This document shows positions 12,001 to 22,700 of a stretch of 64,000 bases of DNA, in pieces. Source of the stretch: Morinoia aosen. Taxonomy: Eukaryota; Arthropoda; Malacostraca; Amphipoda; Talitridae. The notes under the pieces are model-generated. The model did no database searches and was not told the DNA's origin. It saw only the letters and a list, made by a program, of their open reading frames with translations. The stretch spans positions 34,946,964 through 35,010,963 of the forward strand of contig CM059556.1 of assembly GCA_030386875.1 (NCBI GenBank). The letters are read 5' to 3'. The position numbers and the translations under genes were made by a program. Numbering within the stretch: position 1 is the first letter of the stretch; each line of letters starts with the position of its first letter.

Positions 12001-15000
12001 GTGGGTGTTGTTGGTGTGTTGTGTGGGTGTCTTGTTGGTGTGTTGTGTGGGTGTCTTGTTGGTGTGTTGTGTGGGTGTTGTTGGTGTGTTGTGTGGGTGT
12101 CTTGTTGGTGTGTTGTGTGGGTGTTGTTGATGTGTTGTGTGGGTGTTGTTGGTGTGTTGTGTGGGTGTTGTTGGTGTGTTGTGGGGGTCTTGTTGGTGTG
12201 TTGTGTGGGTGTCTTGTTGGTGTGTTGTGTGGGTCTTGTTGGTGTGTTGTGTGGGTGTTGTTGGTGTTTTGTGTGGGTGTCTTGTTGGTGTGTTGTGTGG
12301 GTCTTGTTGGTGTGTTGTGTGGGTGTTGTTGGTGTGTTGTTTGGGTGTTGTTGGTGTGTTGTGTGGGTGTTGTTGGTGTGTTGTGTGGGTGTCTTGTTGG
12401 TGTGTTGTGTGGGTCTTGTTGGTGTGTTGTGTGGGTGTTGTTGGTGTGTTGTGGGGGTCTTGTTGGTGTGTTGTGTGGGTGTTGTTGGTGTGTTGTGTGG
12501 GTGTTGTTGGTGTGTTGTGTGGGTGTTGTTGGTGTGTTGTGTGGGTGTTGTTGGTGTGTTGTGTGGGTCTTGTTGGAGTGTTGTGTGGGTGTTGTTGGTG
12601 TGTTGTGTGGGTCTTGTTGGTGTGTTGTGTGGGTGCTGTTGGTTTGTGTGGGTGTTGTTGGTGTGTTGTGGGGGTCTTGTTGGTGTGTTGTGGGGGTCTT
12701 GTTGGTGTGTTGTGGGGGTCTTGTTGGTGTGTTGTGTGGGTGTTGTTGGTGTGTTGTGTGGGTGTTGTTGGTGTGTTGTGTGGGTGTTGTTGGTGTGTTG
12801 TGTGGGTGTTGTTGGTGTGTTGTGTGGGTCTTGTTGGTGTGTTGTGTGGGTCTTGTTGGTGTGTTGTGTGGGTGTTGTTGGTGTGTTGTGGGGGTCTTGT
12901 TGGTGTGTTGTGGGGGTCTTGTTGGTGTGTTGTGGGGGTCTTGTTGGTGTGTTGTGGGGGTCTTGTTGGTGTGTTGTGGGGTCTTGTTGGTGTGTTGTGG
13001 GGGTCTTGTTGGTGTGTTGTGGGGTCTTGTTATTGTGTTGTGGGGTCTTGTTGGTGTGTTGTGGGGGTCTTGTTGGTGTGTTGTGGGGGTCTTGTTGGTG
13101 TGTTGTGGGGGTGTTGTTGATGTGTTGTGTGGGTGTTGTTGGTGTGTTGTGGGGTCTTGTTGGTGTGTTGTGGGGGTCTTGTTGGTGTGTTGTGGGGGTC
13201 TTGTTGGTGTGTTGTGTGGGTGTTGTTGATGTGTTGTGTGGGTGTTGTTGGTGTGTTGTGGGGTCTTGTTGGTGTGTTGTGTGGGTGTCTTGTTGGTGTG
13301 TTGTGTGGGTGTCTTGTTGGTGTGTTGTGTGGGTCTTGTTGGTGTGTTGTGGGGGTCTTGTTGGTGTGTTGTGGGGGTCTTGTTGGTGTGTTGTGTGGGT
13401 GTTGTTGATGTGTTGTGTGGGTGTTGTTGGTGTGTTGTGGGGTCTTGTTGGTGTGTTGTGGGGGTCTTGTTGGTGTGTTGTGGGGGTCTTGTTGGTGTGT
13501 TGTGGGGGTCTTGTTGGTGTGTTGTGTGGGTCTTGTTGGTGTGTTGTGTGGGTGTTGTTGGTGTGTTGTGTGGGTGTTGTTGATGTGTTGTGTGGGTGTT
13601 GTTGGTGTGTTGTGGGGTCTTGTTGGTGTGTTGTGGGTGTCTTGTTGGTGTGTTGTGGGTGTCTTGTTGGTGTGTTGTGGGGGTCTTGTTGGTGTGTTGT
13701 GGGTGTCTTGTTGGTATGTTGTGGGGGTCTTGTTGGTGTGTTGTGGGGGTCTTGTTGGTGTGTTGTGGGGGTCTTGTTAGTGCGTTGTGTGGGTGTTGTT
13801 GGTGTGTTGTGGGGGTCTTGTTGGTGTGTTGTGGGGGTCTTGTTGGTGTGTTGTGGGGGTCTTGTTGGTGTGTTGTGTGGGTCTTGTTGGTGTGTTGTGG
13901 GGTTCTTGTTGGTGTGTTGTGTGGGTGTTGTTGGTGTGTTGTGGGTGTCTTGTTGGTGTGTTGTGGGTGTCTTGTTGGTGTGTTGTGTGGGTCTTGTTGG
14001 TGTGTTGTGGGGGTCTTGTTGGTGTGTTGTGGGGGTCTTGTTGGTGTGTTGTGGGGGTCTTGTTGGTGTGTTGTGGGGGTCTTGTTGGTGTGTTGTGGGG
14101 GTCTTGTTGGTGTGTTGTGGGGGTCTTGTTGGTGTGTTGTGGGTGTCTTGTTGGTGTGTTGTGGGGGTCTTGTTGGTGTGTTGTGGGGGTCTTGTTGGTG
14201 TGTTGTGGGGGTCTTGTTGGTGTGTTGTGGGGGTCTTGTTGGTGTGTTGTGGGGGTCTTGTTGGTGTGTTGTGGGGGTCTTGTTAGTGCGTTGTGTGGGT
14301 GTTGTTGGTGTGTTGTGGGGTCTTGTTGGTGTGTTGTGGGGGTCTTGTTGGTGTGTTGTGGGGGTCTTGTTAGTGCGTTATGTGGGTGTTGTTGGTGTGT
14401 TGTGGGGTCTTGTTGGTGTGTTGTGGGGTCTTGTTGGTGTGTTGTGGGGGTCTTGTTGGTGTGTTGTGGGGGTCTTGTTAGTGCGTTGTGTGGGTGTTGT
14501 TGGTGTGTTGTGGGGTCTTGTTGGTGTGTTGTGGGGGTCTTGTTGGTGTGTTGTGGGGGTCTTGTTGGTGTGTTGTGGGGGTCTTGTTGGTGTGTTGTGG
14601 GGGTCTTGTTAGTGCGTTGTGTGGGTGTTGTTGGTGTGTTGTGGGGTCTTGTTGGTGTGTTGTGGGGGTCTTGTTGGTGTGTTGTGGGGGTCTTGTTAGT
14701 GCGTTGTGTGGGTGTTGTTGGTGTGTTGTGGGGTCTTGTTGGTGTGTTGTGGGGTCTTGTTGGTGTGTTGTGGGGGTCTTGTTGGTGTGTTGTGGGGGTC
14801 TTGTTGGTGTGTTGTGGGGTCTTGTTGGTGTGTTGTGTGGGTGTTGTTGGTGTGTTGTGGGGTCTTGTTGGTGTGTTGTGTGGGTGTTGTTGGTGTGTTG
14901 TGGGGGTCTTGTTGGTGTGATGTGGGTGTCTTTTTGGTGTGTTGTGTGGGTGTTGTTGGTGTGTTGTGGGGGTCTTGTTGGTGTGTTGTGGGGGTCTTGT

Positions 15001-15712
15001 TAGTGCGTTGTGTGGGTGTTGTTGGTGTGTTGTGGGGTCTTGTTGGTGTGTTGTGGGGTCTTGTTGGTGTGTTGTGGGGGTCTTGTTGGTGTGTTGTGGG
15101 GGTCTTGTTAGTGCGTTGTGTGGGTGTTGTTGGTGTGTTGTGGGGTCTTGTTGGTGTGTTGTGGGGTCTTGTTGGTGTGTTGTGGGGGTCTTGTTAGTGT
15201 GTTGTGGGGGTCTTGTTGGTGTGTTGTGGGGTCTTGTTGGTGTGTTGTGTGGGTGTTGTTGGTGTGTTGTGGGGGTCTTGTTGGTGTGTTGTGGGTGTCT
15301 TTTTGGTGTGTTGGGGGGTCATGTTGGTGTGTTGTGGGGGTCTTGTTGGTGTGTTGGGGGGTCTTGTTGGTGTGTTGTGGGTGTCTTTTTGGTGTGTTGG
15401 GGGGTCATGTTGGTGTGTTGTGGGGGTCGTGTTGGTGTGTTGTGGGGTCTTGTTGGTGTGTTGTGGGGTCTTGTTGGTGTGTTGTGTGGGTGTTGTTGGT
15501 GTGTTGGGGGGTCATGTTGGTGTGTTGTGGGTGTCTTTTTGGTGTGTTGGGGGGTCATGTTGGTGTGTTGTGGGGTCTTGTTGGTGTGTTGTGGGGGTCA
15601 TGTTGGTGTGTTGTGGGGTCTTGTTGGTGTGTTGTGGGGTCTTGTTGGTGTGTTGGGGGATCTTGTTCCTGTGCTGCGGGGGTCTTGTTAGTGTGTTGTT
15701 GGGGTCTTGTTA
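1..15712. repeat. Giant GT-rich 22-bp minisatellite
   Basis: About 700 head-to-tail units of 21, 22 or 24 bp, built on GTGTGTTGTGTGGGTCTTG followed by TTG. Main variants are GGGTCTTG (22 bp), GGGTGTCTTG (24 bp), GGGTGTTG (22 bp), GGGGGTCTTG (22 bp), GGGGTCTTG (21 bp) and a form with GTGCTGTTGGTTTG. Variants are grouped: the 24-bp form is common before 4.3 kb, the GTGCTG form at 4.9-7.3 kb, an almost pure GGGTGTTG run lies at 7.5-7.9 kb, and the G5/G4 forms dominate 12.9-15.6 kb. A is almost absent on the + strand. Because every stop codon contains an A, all three forward frames stay open for thousands of bases; I do not call these genes. The array starts before the window. Confidence 0.97.
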
Positions 15713-16040
15713 GTCTGTTATGTCAGTCTATTGGTCATGTCAGTCTGTTGGTCATGACAGTCTGTTGAACATGTCAGTCTGTTGGTCATGCCAGTCTATT
15801 GCTCATGTCAATCTGTTGCTCCTGTCAGTCTGTTGCTCATGTCAGTCTGTTGGTCATGTCAGTCTGTTGATCATGTCAGTCAGTTGGTCATGTCATTCTG
15901 TTGGTCATTTCAGTCTGTTGGTCATGTCAGTCTGTTGGTCATGTCAGTCTGTTGGTCTTGTCAGTCTGTTGGTCATGTCCTTCTGTTGATCATGCCAGGC
16001 TGCTGATCATGTCAGTCTGTTGGTTTCGTTAGTCAGTGGC
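15713..16040. repeat. 17-bp tandem repeat
   Basis: About 19 units of GTCATGTCAGTCTGTTG, starting where the GT-rich array ends and decaying into single-copy sequence after about 16040. The junction still contains GTCTTGTTAGTCTGTTA, so the two arrays share a short similar core at the boundary. The period is not a multiple of three and the small open frames here are incidental. Confidence 0.93.
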
Positions 16041-16249
16041 CCCAGTTAGTGTGTGGAGTCGATCATGCTAGTTTGTTGGTTGTAGAAGTCTTTTGATCTG
16101 ATGAGTCTATCGATCGCTTCATTCTTTTCGTCATTAGATCTGTTGGTTATGTCATTCTGTGGCGTATTGCTACTATGTCGGTGGTGTTCCCTTCAGGAGC
16201 ATGGGTATCAAATCATTCAAAAAGTCATTGTGTTTCGCGACTACAACGA

Positions 16250-16560
16250 TTCAAATTTTCGCTGCCCATAAATTTGAAATTTGAAATTTGAAATTTCCCA
16301 TACTCCTTAAATTTTCAGAATCCATACATTTATTCACTCGCATCTAAATTTCCCCTACGTCTCAAATTTTTGCCGCCCATAAATTTGTCCACCCACTTCT
16401 AAATTTCCCCAACCCTTTGAAATTTTCGCCGCCCATAAAATTTCCAACCACTTCTAAATTTCTCCTAACCCGTAAATTTTCGCCGCCCATAAAATTCCCT
16501 ACCACTTCTAAATTTCTCCTACCCCTTAAATTTTCACCGCTCATAATTTTGCTAACCCGC
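16250..16560. repeat. 54-bp AT-rich tandem repeat
   Basis: About five to six diverged units of roughly 54 bp. Each carries CGCCGCCCATAAA, then CACTTCTAAATTTC, then a TAAATTTT end. A 60-codon minus-strand frame exists only because 54 is divisible by three. Confidence 0.85.
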
Positions 16561-17540
16561 AGTTAAAACAGTCTCACTCCGCATGCTGAGCAGATCTCGA
16601 GCCTTCAGAAATAGTCTCACCATTTCAGCGTCCTGAAGTACAAAAAGAAGCTGTGGTCAAGCCTCGCAAATCCCGGGATAGAAGAGTTGAAAATAAAGTG
16701 TTTGCTACCATTGTTAATTAATTGGATTATAATTTTGAGCATCTGGAGGGGAGAAAAAATTTTATAACCCTTAACGATTTAAAAATAAAACGTAACACCC
16801 TGAAGAAATATCGGTAAATATTTTATAATGAAGGGAACCAAGTGAAGAAAATTCTCGATAGCGGACAATAATAATTAAAATTATTACTGCCAGCTATCAA
16901 GAATTCGCTTCATTATGTATAATTAAAGATGATTTTATATTATTTGAATATATAATAAAATTTACAGTAAAAAGTCACCGCAGAAATCCTCGTGATGACA
17001 TACAAAGTAAAGAAATTCATTAAAAGTAAACAAACGTTACTCAATACAATATCGAGACTTTTTACAATTAATTTTGTAGCGGTGCATGGTTTTTAAATGT
17101 CACTCAGTCGCACCATAGTTTCTTATAATGTCATTCTCCCCTTTTCTGCATAGGAGTTCATATCCCCCTTGTGCGGATAATTTAATATTAAAACATACAG
17201 AATTATTTCTGGAACTACATACTTTAGCTGAGAAGAGTAGACGCCTGAAATTTTTAAAGTGATGAAAATGCCATTCCACTCATCCATTTTCTGTTCAATA
17301 TGAAACAAAGATTACTAAAATAGCAGGTGGCTTAAGATGCGCTAGAAATGATTCGGAAGCAAGTCTTAGCGCGCAGAAATTTCCAGCACAGTAGTAAAAA
17401 ATATCAAAGTTTTGCTTTCCTTTAACATCGAATTCGGAGATGAAAACACTTCATTATCTTGCTACCTTGTAAGGTCGTTGTTTGGAGATTTTAATCACGT
17501 ATAATAAATCCCTTGAATTAATATTGATGATTCTGATAAT
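16561..17540. other. AT-rich spacer, no gene seen
   Basis: No convincing coding frame, RNA gene or mobile element, apart from the hairpin at 16842-16913. One 61-codon minus-strand frame (17123-17308) has no recognisable motif and I treat it as chance. Confidence 0.6.
16842..16913. repeat. Near-perfect inverted repeat (hairpin)
   Basis: Two arms of about 32 bases face each other across a loop of only a few bases. The left arm contains GAAAATTCTCGATAGC and ends AATAATAATT. The right arm contains GCTATCAAGAATTC read in reverse complement. By eye roughly 85 percent of arm positions pair. It could be a solo MITE end-pair, a cruciform or a pre-miRNA-like foldback; nothing here separates these. Confidence 0.75.
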
Positions 17541-17888
17541 ATTGGTCAAAAATACCAAACCTAACATTGGCCAGAAAAATCCAATCTAATATTTGTCAGA
17601 ATACTACAATCTAATGTTATTAGAAAAATCCAATCAAATATTGACGAGAAAAGCCCTACCTATTATTGGCCATAAAAGCCCAATCTAACATGGGCCAGAA
17701 AGGCCCAATCTAACATAGACAAGAAAGGCCCAATCTAACATAGACCAGAAACGCCCAATCTAACATAGACAAGAAAATCCAAATCTAAAATAGACCAGAA
17801 AGTTCCAATCTAACATAGACCAAAAACGTCCAATCTAACACAGATCAGAAATACTTAATCAATCATGAGCCAGAAAGGCCCAATCTGT
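17541..17888. repeat. 25-bp tandem repeat
   Basis: About 13-14 units around CCCAATCTAACATAGACAAG plus AAAGG. They are diverged at the left edge (AATATTTGTCAG forms) and cleaner at 17680-17880. No open frame of note. Confidence 0.88.
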
Positions 17889-18087
17889 TGCCCAGGAACG
17901 CAGACCACCACACGTTCCACCATCCTCCCTCTCTCCCCCCTGCTAAGAATGTAACTTGCAAAGCTTCAAATTTATGCCTGGATTTCATAAGTTGAGGTTA
18001 TGCTTCGAGCTGCTCAAGGCTTTAATCCGAGGTTTAATTCAATTAAATCCTGGCGGTGATGTGGCACACGCGCCAGGCAACCGTTGA

Positions 18088-18415
18088 AGCGTTGGCACTT
18101 TTGACTTGAACGGACGTTTTTTTCTGGACCAAAACATGCCCTGTTTGATAAAAAATTGGCACCTTTGACTAGATCGGACTTTATCTGGGCCAAAACATGT
18201 ACTGTTTAATGAAAACTTTGCACTTTTGACCGGAACAAAGTTTTCTCTGTGCCAATACATGTAGTTTTGTACCAAAACTAGACTTTTCTGACTCGTATTG
18301 AGTGTTTTTCTGTGCCAAGACATGTAGTTTTGAATCAAAAATAAACATTTCTAACTTGTACGGAGTAATTTTCTGGGGCAAAACGTGTACTTTTGAATAA
18401 AACTAAGCACTAAGA
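18088..18415. repeat. Tandem repeat of about 61 bp
   Basis: About five units sharing CACTTTTGAC at one end and CCAAAACATGTA in the middle, with length varying between about 60 and 64 bp. Overlapping minus-strand frames of 66 and 99 codons run through the repeat with no known domain. Confidence 0.85.
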
Positions 18416-19125
18416 CGCATACGATCTGTTCTTCTAACCCAGGGCTACTCAACCTTTCTATTGTCGTGTTCCCATTTAGCTTAATGGTGTATCTTCATCA
18501 TGGTGGTTGTATGAAAATATATATTGTACATTTTAAAATATGAAGTGTGTTAAATGTACCCCTGGGAAATGTACCCCGATTGAGAAGCCCTGAAAAAATC
18601 TAACCAAAAACGTGTACTTTTCCCTGTAAATTTGCCTGCTACAAAACGGTAACTGATTGCTGGAAAAAACTACGATGTTCACCCGTGTTGGGCAAAATGT
18701 GAGCCTTTGGATTTTATTACGCTTAAATACCTTTTTTTAAGGTTACTGTAAATGACATGGAAATACACCAGTTTCATGTTTTTTTATGGATCAACGTAGT
18801 TCACCTTACGAATTATTCCACCTCTACGTAAAAATTATAGTAACTAGTTGTTGATGATAATTAAATACTAAAATACATACAGAAGATATCATAAAAAACG
18901 GTTTTCATCTTTTAACTAACGATTGCTCGCAGATTTTATAGTGTTTCTTTTTAGTTTCAACCAAGATTTGATTTTTCAAGCTCAGTTTTTTAATTCTAAG
19001 ATTTTTTATTTGATTCCACCTATTAGACTTGTACCTACATTAATAAGCACCTACATAATAAAAATTTACAAACATACTGAGTTGTCAAAAAGGAGTACGT
19101 TTTTATCCAAGGTTACATTTTCTCC
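18416..19125. other. AT-rich spacer, no gene seen
   Basis: No repeat array, mobile-element end or coding signal I can support. A 68-codon + frame at 18923-19129 is composed of common AT-rich codons and has no motif. Confidence 0.6.
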
Positions 19126-19495
19126 CTAAAATGAAGTACATTTTATCATTAAAAGAGGCACATTTCATCATTGAAAATAATTATATTTTATCATTAAAAA
19201 GGCGTGCATTTTATCATTAAAAAGGAATGTATTTTACCACTAAAAAGGAAATCATTTCATCATCAAAAGGAGTGCATTTTATCATTAAAAAGGAGTGCGT
19301 TTTATCACTAAAATGAGTGCATTTTATCATTAAAAAAGGGGTGCATTTTATCACTAAAAAGGAGTACATTTTATCACTAAAAAGGAAAACATTTCATCAT
19401 CAAAAGGAGTGCATTTTATCATTAAAAAGGAGTGCATTTTATCATTAAAAAAGGGGTTGCATTTTATCACTGAAAAGAATTGCATTTTATCACTT
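19126..19495. repeat. Tandem repeat of about 23 bp
   Basis: About 16 units around AAAAAGGAGTGCATTTTATC followed by ATT or ACT, with frequent one- or two-base length changes (22-24 bp). Confidence 0.9.
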
Positions 19496-19541
19496 CTACT
19501 GTAGAATGTAGATTCACCTAACACTCCTGTAACCCTTGCAG

Positions 19542-19675
19542 TGACCGCAACTGCCCCGACCAAGCGACCAACCAACAGCAGCAACACCCCCGGCGGAGCG
19601 CACCGCACGCAGCACGCCGCCACAGCGCAGTCCGGGCGCAAGTTTGTCAACTTTGGAGTGGGTTTGCAATAGAAG
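19542..19675 (+). other. Possible exon in a GC-rich island
   Basis: This GC-rich segment stands out from AT-rich flanks. It is preceded by a pyrimidine-rich AACCCTTGCAG acceptor-like site and followed by GTGAG at 19676. The frame starting at 19543 is open to the GTGAG; the frame starting at 19544 is also open and ends in TAG after the residues KFVNFGVGLQ. It could therefore be an internal or a terminal exon, or chance. No known protein family is recognised and no partner exon is seen. Confidence 0.2.
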
Positions 19676-19733
19676 GTGAGAAATTGCCAACTTCAGGCCG
19701 TGGAAAGTTTTTGATTGGCGGGCTTGCCGGTAA

Positions 19734-22700
19734 ATGTCAAACAGAACCAAATACTTACCGAGCTACCAAGAATTTAGCGGTAAATGCGAGGTGCTCGAGT
19801 TGGCAGTGGGCGAGTTGGCAGTAGACGAGTTGGCAGTGGGCGAGTTGGCAGTAGGCGAGTTGGCAGTAGACGAGTTGGCAGTCGGCGAGTTGGCAGTAGA
19901 CGAGTTGGCAGTAGACGAGTTGGCAGTAGACGAGTTGGCAGTAGACGAGTTGTCAGTAGACGAGTTGGCAGTGGACGAGTTGGCAGTAGACGAGTTGGCA
20001 GTAGACGAGTTGGCAGTCGGCGAGTTGGCAGTCGGCGAGTTGGCAGTAGACGAGTTGGCAGTAGACGAGTTGGCAGTAGACGAGTTGGCAGTAGACGATT
20101 TGTCAGTAGACGAGTTGGCAGTGGACGAGTTGGCAGTAGACGAGTTGGCAGTAGACGAGTTGGCAGTAGACGAGTTGGCAGTAGACGAGTTGGCAGTAGA
20201 CGAGTTGGCAGTAGACGAGTTGGCAGTAGACGAGTTGGCAGTAGACGAGTTGTCAGTAGACGAGTTGGCAGTGGACGAGTTGGCAGTAGACGAGTTGTCA
20301 GCAGACGAGTTGGCAGTGGACGAGTTGGCAGTAGACGAGTTGGCAGTAGACGAGTTGGCAGTAGACGAGTTGGCAGTGGACGAGTTGGCAGTAGACGAGT
20401 TGGCAGTAGACGAGTTGGCAGTAGACGAGTTGGCAGTAGGCGAGTTGGCAGTAGACGAGTTGTCAGTAGACGAGTTGGCAGTGGACGAGTTGGCAGTGGA
20501 CGAGTTGGCAGTAGACGAGTTGGCAGTGGACGAGTTGGCAGTAGACGAGTTGGCAGTAGACGAGTTGGCAGTAGACGAGTTGGCAGTAGGCGAGTTGGCA
20601 GTAGACGAGTTGTCAGTAGACGAGTTGGCAGTGGACGAGTTGGCAGTAGACGAGTTGGCAGTAGACGAGTTGGCAGTCGGCGAGTTGGCAGTAGACGAGT
20701 TGGCAGTAGACGAGTTGGCAGTAGGCGAGTTGGCAGTGGACGAGTTGGCAGTAGACGAGTTGGCAGTAGACGAGTTGGCAGTAGACGAGTTGGCAGTAGA
20801 CGAGTTGGCAGTGGACGAGTTGGCAGTAGACGAGTTGGCAGTGGACGAGTTGGCAGTAGACGAGTTGGCAGTAGACGAGTTGGCAGTGGACGAGTTGGCA
20901 GTAGACGAGTTGGCAGTGGACGAGTTGGCAGTAGACGAGTTGGCAGTAGACGAGTTGGCAGTAGACGAGTTGGCAGTCGGCGAGTTGGCAGTAGACGAGT
21001 TGGCAGTAGACGAGTTGGCAGTAGGCGAGTTGGCAGTAGACGAGTTGGCAGTAGACGAGTTGTCAGTAGACGAGTTGGCAGTAGACGAGTTGGCAGTAGA
21101 CGAGTTGGCAGTAGACGAGTTGTCAGTAGACGAGTTGTCAGTAGACGAGTTGGCAGTAGACGAGTTGGCAGTAGACGAGTTGGCAGTAGACGAGTTGGCA
21201 GTAGACGAGTTGTCAGTAGACGAGTTGGCAGTAGACGAGTTGGCAGTAGACGAGTTGGCAGTAGACGAGTTGGCAGTCGGCGAGTTGGCAGTAGACGAGT
21301 TGGCAGTAGACGAGTTGGCAGTAGGCGAGTTGGCAGTAGACGAGTTGTCAGTAGACGAGTTGGCAGTGGACGAGTTGGCAGTGGACGAGTTGGCAGTAGA
21401 CGAGTTGGCAGTAGACGAGTTGGCAGTAGGCGAGTTGGCAGTAGACGAGTTGTCAGTAGACGAGTTGGCAGTGGACGAGTTGGCAGTAGACGAGTTGGCA
21501 GTAGACGAGTTGGCAGTAGACGAGTTGGCAGTGGACGAGTTGGCAGTAGACGAGTTGGCAGTAGACGAGTTGGCAGTAGACGAGTTGGCAGTAGACGAGT
21601 TGGCAGTAGACGAGTTGGCAGTAGACGAGTTGGCAGTAGGCGAGTTGGCAGTGGGCGAGTTGGCAGTAGACGAGTTGGCAGTAGACGAGTTGGCAGTAGA
21701 CGAGTTGGCAGTAGACGAGTTGGCAGTAGACGAGTTGGCAGTAGACGAGTTGGCAGTAGACGAGTTGGCAGTAGGCGAGTTGGCAGTGGGCGAGTTGGCA
21801 GTAGACGAGTTGGCAGTAGACGAGTTGGCAGTAGACGAGTTGGCAGTAGACGAGTTGGCAGTAGGCGAGTTGGCAGTAGGCGAGTTGGCAGTAGGCGAGT
21901 TGGCAGTAGGCGAGTTGGCAGTAGACGAGTTGGCAGTAGACGAGTTGGCAGTAGACGAGTTGGCAGTAGACGAATTGGCAGTAGACGAGTTGGCAGTAGA
22001 CGAGTTGGCAGTAGACGAGTTGGCAGTGGACGAGTTGGCAGTAGACGAGTTGGCAGTAGACGAGTTGGCAGTAGACGAGTTGGCAGTAGACGAGTTGGCA
22101 GTAGGCGAGTTGGCAGTGGGCGAGTTGGCAGTGGGCGAGTTGGCAGTAGGCGAGTTGGCAGTAGGCGAGTTGGCAGTAGGCGAGTTGGCAGTAGACGAGT
22201 TGGCAGTAGACGAGTTGGCAGTCGGCGAGTTGGCAGTAGACGAGTTGGCAGTAGACGAGTTGGCAGTAGACGAGTTGGCAGTAGGCGAGTTAGCAGTGGG
22301 CGAGTTGGCAGTAGACGAGTTGGCAGTGGGCGAGTTGGCAGTGGACGAGTTGGCAGTAGACGAGTTGGCAGTGGGCGAGTTGGCAGTAGGCGAGTTAGCA
22401 GTCGGCGAGTTGGCAGTAGACGAGTTGGCAGTAGACGAGTTGGCAGTAGGCGAGTTAGCAGTGGGCGAGTTGGCAGTAGACGAGTTGGCAGTAGACGAGT
22501 TGGCAGTAGACGAGTTGGCAGTAGGCGAGTTGGCAGTAGGCGAGTTGGCAGTCGGCGAGTTGGCAGTAGACGAGTTGGCAGTAGACGAGTTGGCAGTAGG
22601 CGAGTTGGCAGTAGGCGAGTTGGCAGTGGGCGAGTTGGCAGTAGACGAGTTGGCAGTGGGCGAGTTGGCAGTGGGCGAGTTGGCAGTGGGAGAGTTGGCA

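Noticed and set aside
1-15712. Canonical telomere at the left end.
   Set aside because: No TTAGG or TTAGGG repeats, and the G-rich strand orientation is opposite to that expected for a left chromosome end.
1-15713. Forward open frames of up to 3831 codons (Cys/Val/Leu/Gly/Trp repeats).
   Set aside because: Stop codons all need an A and this strand has almost none, so all three frames are open by composition. Several start at GTG, unit lengths of 21, 22 and 24 bp shift the frame, and no non-repeat domain exists.
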